Below, piece after piece: positions 1 to 11,800 of a stretch of DNA of 64,000 nt. The position numbers and the translations under genes are program-made. Where the stretch lies: the NCBI RefSeq assembly GCF_963678635.1, contig NC_087065.1:27547254-27611253 (forward strand), read 5' to 3'. Numbering within the stretch: the stretch's first letter is position 1; every line of letters begins with the position of its first letter. The notes below the pieces were generated by a model. It ran no database searches, was not told the DNA's origin, and saw only the letters and a program-made list of their open reading frames with translations. The DNA comes from Symsagittifera roscoffensis (taxonomy: Eukaryota > Xenacoelomorpha > Acoela > Convolutidae).

Positions 1-890
1 GGACTCAAGTGTTGGGCAGTTGATCTACCTTACCAAGACTCAAGTGTTGGGCGGTTGATTTACCTTCCCGAGATTCAAGTTGTGGGCAGTTGATATAACT
101 TCCCAGGACCCAAGTGTTGGATAGTTGTTTTAGCTTCCCAGGACTCATGTGTTTGGCAGTTGGTTTACTTTCCCAGGACTCAAGTGTTGGGAAGCTGATT
201 TAACTTTCCAGGACTCGAGTGTTGGGCAGTTGATTTACCTTCCCATGACTCAAGTGATGGACAGTTGTTTTTGCTTACCAAGACTCAAGTGTTGGGCAGT
301 TGAATTACCTTCCCAGGGATCAAGTGTTGGGCAGTTGATATAGCTTCCCAAGACCCAAGTGTTAGATAGTTGTTTAAGCTTCACAGGAATCAAGAGTTTT
401 GCAGTTGGTTACTTTCCCAGGACTCAAGTGTTGGGCAGTTGGTTTACCTTCCCAGGACTCAAGTGTTGGGCAGTTGATCTACCTTACCAAGACTCAAGTG
501 TTGGGCGGTTGATTTACCTTCCCGAGATTCAAGTTGTGGGCAGTTGATATAACTTCCCAGGACCCAAGTGTTGGATAGTTGTTTTAGCTTCCCAGGACTC
601 ATGTGTTTGGCAGTTGGTTTACTTTCCCAGGACTCAAGTGTTGGGAAGCTGATTTAACTTTCCAGGACTCGAGTGTTGGGCAGTTGATTTACCTTCCCAT
701 GACTCAAGTGATGGACAGTTGTTTTTGCTTACCAAGACTCAAGTGTTGGGCAGTTGAATTACCTTCCCAGGGATCAAGTGTTGGGCAGTTGATATAGCTT
801 CCCAAGACCCAAGTGTTAGATAGTTGTTTAAGCTTCACAGGAATCAAGAGTTTTGCAGTTGGTTACTTTCCCAGGACTCAAGTGTTGAGC
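1..890 (+). repeat. 454-bp tandem duplication inside S1 (13 units)
   Basis: The first 13 units (1-454) are repeated almost exactly from 455, with the same unusual variants in the same order (GAGATTCAAGTTGTGG at about 510 and about 56; ATGACTCAAGTGATGG at about 699 and about 245). Agreement weakens near 880. The length is one base short of 13 x 35, so one unit carries a fixed 1-bp loss. Confidence 0.85.
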
Positions 891-1363
891 AGTTGATTTA
901 CCTTCCCAGGACTCAAGTGTTGGGCAGTTGATCTACCTTCCCAAGACTCAAGTGTGGGGCAGTTGATTTAGCTTCCCAGGACTCAAGTGTTGGGCAGTTG
1001 ACTTACCTTCCCAGCTTTCAACTGTTGGGCAGTTTATTTAGCTTCCGAGGACTCAAGTGTTGGGCAGTTGCTTTACATACCCAGGATTCAAGTGTTAGAC
1101 AGCTGATTTACCTTCCCAAGACTCAAGTGTGGGGCAGTTGATTTAGCTTCCCAGGACTCGAGTGTTGGGCAGTTGACTTACCTTCCCAGCTTTCAACTGT
1201 TGGGCAGTTTATTTAGCTTCCGAGGACTCAAGTGTTGGGCAGTTGCTTTACATACCCAGGATTCAAGTGTTAGACAGCTGATTTAGCTTCCCAGGACTGA
1301 AGTGTCGGATAGCTGATTTACCTTCCCAGGACTCAAGTGTTGGACAGTTGATTTACCTTCCCA

Positions 1364-4300
1364 GGCTTCAAACGCTGGGCAGTTGATGTAGCTTCCCAGG
1401 GCCCAAGTGTTGGATAGTTGTTTTAGTTTCCCAGGACTCAAGTGTTTGGCTCATGGTTTACCTTCCCAGCTTTCAATTTTTTGGCAGTTTAATTAGCTTC
1501 CGAGGACTCAAGTGTTGGGCAGTTGCTTTACCTATCCAGGATTCAAGTGTTGGACAGCTGATTTAGCTTCCCAGGACTGAAGTGTCGGACAGTTGATTTA
1601 CCTTCCCAGGACTCAAGTGTTGGACAGTTGATTTACCTTCACAGGCTTCATGTGTTGGACAGTTGATGTAGCTTCCCAGGACCCAAGTGTTGGATAGTTG
1701 TTTTAGCTTCCCCAAGTGTTTGGCTCATGGTTTACCTTCCCAGCTTTCAATTGTTTGGCAGTTTAATTAGCTTCCGAGGACTCAAGTGTTGGGCAGTTGC
1801 TTTACCTATCCAGGATTCAAGTATTGGGCAGTTGATCTACCTTCCCAAGACTCAGGTGTTGGGCAGTTAATCTACCTTCCCAAGACTCGAGTGTTGGGCA
1901 GTTGATTTACCCTCCCAGGCTTCAAGCGCTGGGCAGTTGATGTAGCTTCCCAGGGCCCAAGTGTTGGATAGTTGTTTTAGTTTCCCAGGACTCAAGTGTT
2001 TGGCTCATGGTTTACCTTCCCAGCTTTCAATTGTTTGGCAGTTTAATTAGCTTCCGAGGACTCAAGTGTTGGGCAGTTGCTTTACCTATCCAGGATTCAA
2101 GTGTTCGACAGCTGATTTAGCTTCCCAGGACTGAAGTGTCGGATAGTTGATTTACCTTCCCAGGACTCAAGTGTTGGACAGTTGATTTACCTTCACAGGC
2201 TTCATGTGTTGGACAGTTGATGTAGCTTCCCAGGACCCAAGTGTTGGATAGTTGTTTTAGCTTCCCCAAGTGTTTGGCTCATGGTTTACCTTCCCAGCTT
2301 TCAATTGTTTGGCAGTCTAATTAGCTTCCGAGGACTCAAGTGTTGGGCAGTTGCTTTACCTATCCAGGATTCAAGTATTGGGCAGTTGATCTACCTTCCC
2401 AAGACTCAAGTGTTGGGCAGTTGATTTAGCTTACCAAGACTCAGGTGTTGGGCAGTTAGTTTACCTTCCCAGGATTCAAGCGTTGGGCAGTTGATATAGC
2501 TTCCCAAGTCCGAAGTGTTGGATAGTTGTTTTAGCTTCCCAAGACCCAAGTGTTAGATAGTTGTTTAAGCTTCACAGGAATCAAGAGTTTTGCAGTTGGT
2601 TACTTTCCCAGGACTCAAGTGTTGAGCAGTTGATTTACCTTCCCAGGACTCAAGTGTTGGGCAGTTGATCTACCTTCCCAAGACTCAATTGTGGGGCAGT
2701 TGATTTAGCTTCCCAGGACTCAAGTGTTGGGCAGTTGACTTACCTTCCCAGCTTTCAACTGTTGGGCAGTTTATTTAGCTTCCGAGGACTCAAGTGTTGG
2801 GCAGTTGCTTTACATACCCAGGATTCAGGTGTTGGGCAGTTGATCTACCTTCCCAAGACTCAAGTGTGGGGCAGTTGATTTAGCTTCCCAGGACTCAAGT
2901 GTTGGGCAGTTGACTTACCTTCCCAGCTTTCAACTGTTGGGCAGTTTATTTAGCTTCCGAGGACTCAAGTGTTGGGCAGTTGCTTTACATACCCAGGATT
3001 CAAGTGTTAGACAGCTGATTTAGCTTCCCAGGACTGAAGTGTCGGATAGCTGATTTACCTTCCCAGGACTCAAGTGTTGGACAGTTGATTTACCTTCCCA
3101 GGCTTCAAGCGCTGGGCAGTTGATGTAGCTTCCCAGGGCCCAAGTGTTGGATAGTTGTTTTAGTTTCCCAGGACTCAAGTGTTTGGTTCATGGTTTACCT
3201 TCCCAGCTTTCAATTTTTTGGCAGTTTAATTAGCTTCCGAGGACTCAAGTGTTGGGCAGTTGCTTTACCTATCCAGGATTCAAGTGTTGGACAGCTGATT
3301 TAGCTTCCCAGGACTGAAGTGTCGGATAGTTGATTTACCTTAACAGGACTCAAGTGTTGGAGAGTTGATTTACCTTCACAGGCTTCATGTGTTGGACAGT
3401 TGATGTAGCTTCCCAGGACCCAAGTGTTGGATAGTTGTTTTAGCTTCCCCAAGTGTTTGGCTCATGGTTTACCTTCCCAGCTTTCAATTGTTTGGCAGTT
3501 TAATTAGCTTCCGAGGACTCAAGTGTTGGGCAGTTGCTTTACCTATCCAGGATTCAAGTATTGGGCAGTTGATCTACCTTCCCAAGACTCAAGTGTTGGG
3601 CAGTTAATCTACCTTCCCAAGACTCGAGTGTTGGGCAGTTGATTTACCCTCCCAGGCTTCAAGCGCTGGGCAGTTGATGTAGCTTCCCAGGGCCCAAGTG
3701 TTGGATAGTTGTTTTAGTTTCCCAGGACTCAAGTGTTTGGCTCATGGTTTACCTTCCCAGCTTTCAATTGTTTGGCAGTTTAATTAGCTTCCGAGGACTC
3801 AAGTGTTGGGCAGTTGCTTTACCTATCCAGGATTCAAGTGTTCGACAGCTGATTTAGCTTCCCAGGACTGAAGTGTCGGATAGTTGATTTACCTTCCCAG
3901 GACTCAAGTGTTGGACAGTTGATTTACCTTCACAGGCTTCATGTGTTGGACAGTTGATGTAGCTTCCCAGGACCCAAGTGTTGGACAGTTGTTTTAGCTT
4001 CCCCAAGTGTTTGGCTCATGGTTTACCTTCCCAGCTTTCAATTGTTTGGCAGTTTAATTAGCTTCCGAGGACTCAAGTGTTGGGCAGTTGCTTTACCTAT
4101 CCAGGATTCAAGTATTGGGCAGTTGATCTACCTTCCCAAGACTCAAGTGTTGGGCAGTTGATTTAGCTTACCAAGACTCAGGTGTTGGGCAGTTAGTTTA
4201 CCTTCCCAGGATTCAAGCGTTGGGCAGTTGATATAGCTTCCCAAGTCCAAAGTGTTGGATAGTTGTTTTAGCTTCCCAGGACTCAAGTGTTTGGCAGTTG

Positions 4301-7134
4301 GTTTACTTTCCCTGGAGTCAAGTATTGGGCAGTTGATCTACCTTCCCAAGACTCAAGTGTTGGGCAGTTGATTTACCCTCCCAGGCTTCAAGTGCTGGGC
4401 AGTTGATGTAGCTTCCCAGGGCCCAAGTGTTGGATAGTTGTTTTAGTTTCCCAGGACTCAAGTGTTTGGCTCATGGTTTACCTTCCCAGCTTTCAATTGT
4501 TTGGCGGTTTAATTAGCTTCCGAGGACTCAAGTGTTGGGCAGTTGCTTTACCTATCCAGGATTCAAGTGTTGGACAGCTGATTTAGCTTCCCAGGACTGA
4601 AGTGTCGGATAGTTGATTTACCTTCCCAGGACTCAAGTGTTGGAAGTTGATTTACCTTCACAGGCTTCATGTGTTGGACAGTTGATGTAGCTTCCCAGGA
4701 CCCAAGTGTTGGATAGTTGTTTTAGCTTCCCAGGACTTAAGTGATTGGCAATTGGTTTACTTTCCCAGGAGTCAAGTATTGGGCAGTTGATCTACCTTCC
4801 CAAGACTCAAGTGTTGGGCAGTTGATTTAGCTTACCAAGACTCAGGTGTTGGGCAGTTAGTTTACCTTCCCAGGATTCAAGTGTTGGGCAGTTGACTTAC
4901 CTTCCCAGCTTTCAACTGTTGGGCAGTTTATTTAGCTTCCGAGGACTCAAGTGTTGGGCAGTTTATTTAGCTTCCGAGGACTCAAGTGTTGGGCAGTTGC
5001 TTTACATACCCAGGATTCAAGTGTTAGACAGCTGATTTAGCTTCCCAGGACTGAAGTGTCGGATAGCTGATTTACCTTCCCAGGACTCAAGTGTTGGACA
5101 GTTGATTTACCTTCCCAGGCTTCAAGCGCTGGGCAGTTGATGTAGCTTCCCAGGGCCCAAGTGTTGGATAGTTGTTTTAGTTTCCCAGGACTCAAGTGTT
5201 TGGCTCATGGTTTACCTTCCCAGCTTTCAATTTTTTGGCAGTTTAATTAGCTTCCGAGGACTCAAGTGTTGGGCAGTTGCTTTACCTATCCAGGATTCAA
5301 GTGTTGGACAGCTGATTTAGCTTCCCAGGACTGAAGTGTCGGATAGTTGATTTACCTTCCCAGGACTCAAGTGTTGGACAGTTGATTTACCTTCACAGGC
5401 TTCATGTGTTGGACAGTTGATGTAGCTTCCCAGGACCCAAGTGTTGGATAGTTGTTTTAGCTTCCCCAAGTGTTTGGCTCATGGTTTACCTTCCCAGCTT
5501 TCAATTGTTTGGCAGTTTAATTAGCTTCCGAGGACTCAAGTGTTGGGCAGTTGCTTTACCTATCCAGGATTCAAGTATTGGGCAGTTGATCTACCTTCCC
5601 AAGACTCAAGTGTTGGGCAGTTAATCTACCTTCCCAAGACTCGAGTGTTGGGCAGTTGATTTACCCTCCCAGGCTTCAAGCGCTGGGCAGTTGATGTAGC
5701 TTCCCAGGGCCCAAGTGTTGGATAGTTGTTTTAGTTTCCCAGGACTCAAGTGTTTGGCTCATGGTTTACCTTCCCAGCTTTCAATTGTTTGGCAGTTTAA
5801 TTAGCTTCCGAGGACTCAAGTGTTGGGCAGTTGCTTTACCTATCCAGGATTCAAGTGTTCGACAGCTGATTTAGCTTCCCAGGACTGAAGTGTCGGATAG
5901 TTGATTTACCTTCCCAGGACTCAAGTGTTGGACAGTTGATTTACCTTCACAGGCTTCATGTGTTGGACAGTTGATGTAGCTTCCCAGGACCCAAGTCTTG
6001 GATAGTTGTTTTAGCTTCCCCAAGTGTTTGGCTCATGGTTTACCTTCCCAGCTTTCAATTGTTTGGCAGTTTAATTAGCTTCCGAGGACTCAAGTGTTGG
6101 GCAGTTGCTTTACCTATCCAGGATTCAAGTATTGGGCAGTTGATCTACCTTCCCAAGACTCAAGTGTTGGGCAGTTGATTTAGCTTACCAAGACTCAGGT
6201 GTTGGGCAGTTAGTTTACCTTCCCAGGATTCAAGCGTTGGGCAGTTGATATAGCTTCCCAAGTCCGAAGTGTTGGATAGTTGTTTTAGCTTCCCAGGACT
6301 CAAGTGTTTGGCAGTTGGTTTACTTTCCCTGGAGTCAAGTATTGGGCAGTTGATCTACCTTCCCAAGACTCAAGTGTTGGGCAGTTGATTTACCCTCCCA
6401 GGCTTCAAGTGCTGGGCAGTTGATGTAGCTTCCCAGGGCCCAAGTGTTGGATAGTTGTTTTAGTTTCCCAGGACTCAAGTGTTTGGCTCATGGTTTACCT
6501 TCCCAGCTTTCAATTGTTTGGCAGTTTAATTAGCTTCCGAGGACTCAAGTGTTGGGCAGTTGCTTTACCTATCCAGGATTCAAGTGTTGGACAGCTGATT
6601 TAGCTTCCCAGGACTGAAGTGTCGGATAGTTGATTTACCTTCCCAGGACTCAAGTGTTGGAAGTTGATTTACCTTCACAGGCTTCATGTGTTGGACAGTT
6701 GATGTAGCTTCCCAGGACCCAAGTGTTGGATAGTTGTTTTAGCTTCCCAGGACTTAAGTGATTGGCAATTGGTTTACTTTCCCAGGAGTCAAGTATTGGG
6801 CAGTTGATCTACCTTCCCAAGACTCAAGTGTTGGGCAGTTGATTTAGCTTACCAAGACTCAGGTGTTGGGCAGTTAGTTTACCTTCCCAGGATTCAAGTG
6901 TTGGGCAGTTGATATAGCTTCCCAAGTCCCAAGTGTTGGATAGTTGTTTTAGCTTCCCAGGACTCAAGTGTTTGGCAGTTGGTTTACTTTCCCAGGAGTC
7001 AAGTATTGGGCAGTTGATCTACCTTCCCAAGACTCAAGTGTTGGGCAGTTGATTTACCCTCCCAGGCTTCAAGTGCTGGGCAGTTGATGTAGCTTCCCAG
7101 GGCCCAAGTGTTGGATAGTTGTTTTAGTTTCCCA
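1364..7134 (+). repeat. Second-order repeat, 1,737 to 2,017 bp, three copies in S1
   Basis: The GGCTTCAAG-type unit marks the structure: it starts at 1,364, 1,918, 3,101, 3,655, 4,384, 5,118, 5,672 and 6,401. The spacings 554, 729 and 734 recur and add to 2,017, so 3,101-5,117 and 5,118-7,134 are two copies of one block. The preceding block (1,364-3,100) is 1,737 bp, shorter by eight units. A shortened unit in which CTTCCCC runs directly into AAGTGTTTGGCTC (6 bp lost) sits at matching places in each copy (about 3,446 and 5,463), confirming duplication of whole blocks. Confidence 0.85.
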
Positions 7135-8880
7135 GGACTCAAGTGTTTGGCTCATGGTTTACCTTCCCAGCTTTCAATTGTTTGGCAGTTTAATTAGCTT
7201 CCGAGGACTCAAGTGTTGGGCAGTTGCTTTACCTATCCAGGATTCAAGTGTTGGACAGCTGATTTAGCTTCCCAGGACTGAAGTGTCGGATAGTTGATTT
7301 ACCTTCCCAGGACTCAAGTGTTGGAAGTTGATTAACCTTCACAGGCTTCATGTGTTGGACAGTTGATGTAGCTTCCCAGGACCCAAGTGTTGGATAGTTG
7401 TTTTAGCTTCCCAGGACTTAAGTGATTGGCAATTGGTTTACTTTCCCAGGAGTCAAGTATTGGGCAGTTGATCTACCTTCCCAAGACTCAAGTGTTGGGC
7501 AGTTGATTTAGCTTACCAAGACTCAGGTGTTGGGCAGTTAGTTTACCTTCCCAGGCTTCAAGTGCTGGGCAGTTGATGTAGCTTCCCAGGGCCCAAGTGT
7601 TGGATAGTTGTTTTAGTTTCCCAGGACTCAAGTGTTTGGCTCATGGTTTACCTTCCCAGCTTTCAATTGTTTGGCAGTTTAATTAGCTTCCGAGGACTCA
7701 AGTGTTGGGCAGTTGCTTTACCTATCCAGGATTCAAGTGTTGGACAGCTGATTTAGCTTCCCAGGACTGAAGTGTCGGATAGTTGATTTACCTTCCCAGG
7801 ACTCAAGTGTTGGACCGTTGATTTACCTTCACAGGCTTCATGTGTTGGACAGTTGATGTAGCTTCCCAGGACCCAAGTGTTGGATAGTTGTTTTAGCTTC
7901 CCAGGACTTAAGTGATTGGCAATTGGTTTACTTTCCCAGGAGTCAAGTATTGGGCAGTTGATCTACCTTCCCAAGACTCAAGTGTTGGGCAGTTGATTTA
8001 GCTTACCAAGACTCAGGTGTTGGGCAGTTAGTTTACCTTCCCAGGATTCAAGTGTTGGGCAGTTGATATAGCTTCCCAAGTCCCAAGTGTTGGATAGTTG
8101 TTTTAGCTTCCCAGGACTCAAGTGTTTGGCAGTTGGTTTACTTTCCCAGGAGTCAAGTATTGGGCAGTTGATCTACCTTCCCAAGACTCAAGTGTTGGGC
8201 AGTTGATTTACCCTCCCAGGCTTCAAGTGCTGGGCAGTTGATGTAGCTTCCCAGGGCCCAAGTGTTGGATAGTTGTTTTAGTTTCCCAGGACTCAAGTGT
8301 TTGGCTCATGGTTTACCTTCCCAGCTTTCAATTGTTTGGCAGTTTAATTAGCTTCCGAGGACTCAAGTGTTGGGCAGTTGCTTTACCTATCCAGGATTCA
8401 AGTGTTGGACAGCTGATTTAGCTTCCCAGGACTGAAGTGTCGGATAGTTGATTTACCTTCCCAGGACTCAAGTGTTGGAAGTTGATTTACCTTCACAGGC
8501 TTCATGTGTTGGACAGTTGATGTAGCTTCCCAGGACCCAAGTGTTGGATAGTTGTTTTAGCTTCCCAGGACTTAAGTGATTGGCAATTGGTTTACTTTCC
8601 CAGGAGTCAAGTATTGGGCAGTTGATCTACCTTCCCAAGACTCAAGTGTTGGGCAGTTGATTTAGCTTACCAAGACTCAGGTGTTGGGCAGTTAGTTTAC
8701 CTTCCCAGGATTCAAGCGTTGGGCAGTTGATATAGCTTCCCAAGTCCCAAGTGTTGGATAGTTTTTTTAGCTTCCCAGGACTCAAGTGTTTGGCAGTTGG
8801 TTTACTTTCCCAGGAGTCAAGTATTGGGCAATTGATCTACCTTCCCAAGACTCAAGTGTTGGGCAGTTGATTTAGCTTCC
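6401..8880 (+). repeat. 665-bp higher-order repeat (19 units) in S1
   Basis: GGCTTCAAG-type units at 6,401, 7,065, 7,554 and 8,219 are spaced 664, 489 and 665 bp, so the middle copy is five units short. A 4-bp deletion (GTTGGAAGTTG for GTTGGACAGTTG) at about 4,633, 6,653, 7,317 and 8,472 marks the lineage; the short copy at about 7,810 lacks it and has GACCGTTG instead. Confidence 0.8.
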
Positions 8881-11800
8881 CAGGTATCAAGCGTAGGGCA
8901 GTTGACATACCTTCCCAGCTTTAAATTGTTGGGCAGTTTATTTAGCTTCCGAGGACTCAAGTGTTGGACAGTTGCTTTACCTACCCAGGATTCAAGTAAT
9001 GGACATCTGATTTAGCTTTCCAGGACTGAAGTGTCGGGCAGTTGATTTACCTTCCCAGGACTAAAGTGTTGGGCAGTTGATTTACCTTCCCAGGACTCAA
9101 GTGTTGAGCAGTTGGTCTACTTTTCAAAGACTCAAGTGTGTTGGGCAGTTGATTTACTTTCCCAGGACTCAAGTGTTGGGCAGTTGATCTACCTTCCCAA
9201 GATTCAACTGTGGGGCAGTTGATTTAGCTTCCCAGGACTCAAGTGTTGGCCAGTTGACTAACCTTCCCAGCTTTCAACTGTTGGGCAGTTTATTTAGCTT
9301 CCGAGGACTCAAGTGTTGGGCAGTTGCTTTACCTACCCAGGATTCAACTGTTAGACAGCTGATTTAGCTTCCCAGGTTTGAAGTTTCGGATAGTTGATTT
9401 ACTTTCCCAGGACTCAAGTGTTGGGCAGTTGATTTAGCTTCCCAGGACTGAAGTGTCGGATAGTTGATTTACCTTCCCAGGACTCAAGTGTTGGACAGTT
9501 GATTAAGCTTCCCAGGTATCAAGCGTAGGGCAGTTGACATACCTTCCCAGCTTTAAATTGTTGGGCAGTTTATTTAGCTTCCGAGGACTCAAGTGTTGGA
9601 CAGTTGCTTTATCTACCCAGGATTCAAGTAATTGACATCTGATTTAGCTTTCCAGGACTGAAGTGTCGGGCAGTTGATTTACCTTCCCAGGACTAAAGTG
9701 TTGGGCAGTTGATTTACCTTCCCAGGACTCAAGTGTTGAGCAGTTGGTCTACTTTCCAAAGACTCAAGTGTGTTGGGCAGTTGATTTACTTTTCCAGGTC
9801 TCAAGTGTTGGGCAGATGATCTACCTTCCCAAGATTCAAGTGTGGGGCAGTTGATTTAGCTTCCCAGGACTCAAGTGTTGGCCAGTTGACTAACCTTCCC
9901 AGCTTTCAACAGTTGGGCAGTTTATTTAGCTTCCGAGGACTCAAGTGTTGGGCAGTTGCTTTACCTACCCAGGATTCAACTGTTAGACAGCTGATTTAGC
10001 TTCCCAGGTTTGAAGTTTCGGATAGTTGATTTACTTTCCCAGGACTCAAGTGTTGGACAGTTGATTTAGCTTCCCAGGACTGAAGTGTCGGATAGTTGAT
10101 TTACCTTCCCAGGACTCAAGTGTTGGACAGTTGATTTACCTTCCCAGGATCAAGTGTTGGGCAGTTTATCTACCGTCCCAAGACTCAAGTGTTGGGCAGT
10201 TGATTTACCCTCCCAGGCTTCAAGTGTTGGACAGTTGGTGTAGCTTCCCAGGACCCAAGTGTTGGATAGTTGTTTTAGCTTCCCAGGACTCAAGTGTTTG
10301 GCAGTTGGTTTACCTTCCCAGCTTTCAATTGTTGGGCAGTTTAATTAGCTTCCGAGGACTCAAGTGTTGGGTAGTTGCTTTACCTACCCAGGATTCAAGT
10401 GTTGGACCGCTGATTTAGCTTCCCAGGACTGAAGTGTCGGATAGTTGATTTTTCTTCCCAGGACGCAAGTGTTGGACAGTTGATTTACCTTCCCAGGCTT
10501 CAAGTGTTGGGCAGTTGATGTAGCTTCCCAGGACCCAAGTGTTGGCTAGTTGTTTTAGCTTTCCAGGACTTAAGTGTTTGGCAATTGGTTTACCTTCCCA
10601 GGACTCAAGTGATGGGCAGTTGATTTTGCTTACCAAGACTCAGGTGTTGGGCAGTTAGTTTACCCTCCCAGGATTCAAGTGTTGGGCAGTTGATATAGCT
10701 TCCCAAGTCCCAAGTGTTGGATAGTCGTTTTAGCTTCCCAGGACTCAAGTGTTTGGCAGTTGGTTTACTTTCCCAGGACTCAAGTGATGGGCAGTCGATT
10801 TTGCTTACCAAGACTCAGGTGTTGGGCAGTTAGTTTACCTTCCCAGGATTCAAGTGTTGGGCAGTTGATATAACTTCCCAAGTCCCAAGTGTTGGATAGT
10901 TGTTTTAGCTTCCCAGGACTCAAGTGTTTGGCAGTTGGTTTACTTTCCCAGGAGTCAAGTATTGGGCAGTTGATCTACTTTCCCAAGACTCAAGTGTTGG
11001 GCAGTTGATTTAGCTTCCCAGGATTCAAGCGTTGGGCAGTTGACATACCTTCCCAGCTTTCAGTTGTTGGGCAGTTTATTTAGCTTCCGAGGACTCAAGT
11101 GTTGGGCAGTTGCTTTACCTACCCAGGATTCAACTGTTGGACATCTGATTTAGCTTCCCAGGATTGAAGTGTCGGGCAGTTGATTTACCTTCCCAGGACT
11201 CAAGTGTTGGGCAGTTGATTTACCTTCCCAGGACTCAAGTGTTGAGCAGTTGGTCTACCTTCCCAAGGCTCAAGTGTGTTGGGCAGTTGATGTACCTTCC
11301 CAAGAACCAAGTGTTAAGCAGTTGATATAGCTTCCCAGGACCCAAGTGTTTGATAGTTGTTTTAGCTTCCCAGGACTCAAGTGTTTGGCAGTTGGTTACC
11401 TTCCCAGGACTCAAGTGATGGGCAGATGATTTTTCTTCCCAGGACGCAAGTGTTGGACAGTTGATTTACCCTCCCAGGATTCAAGTGTTGGGCAGTTGAT
11501 ATAGCTTCCCAAGTCCCAAGTGTTGGATAGTCGTTTTAGCTTCCCAGGACTCAAGTGTTTGGCAGTTGGTTTACTTTCCCAGGACTCAAGTGATGGGCAG
11601 TCGATTTTGCTTACCAAGACTCAGGTGTTGGGCAGTTAGTTTACCTTCTCAGGATTCAAGTGTTGGGCAGTTGATATAACTTCCCAAGTCCCAAGTGTTG
11701 GATAGTTGTTTTAGCTTCCCAGGACTCAAGTGTTTGGCAGTTGGTTTACTTTCCCAGGAGTCAAGTATTGGGCAGTTGATCTACCTTCCCAAGACTCAAG

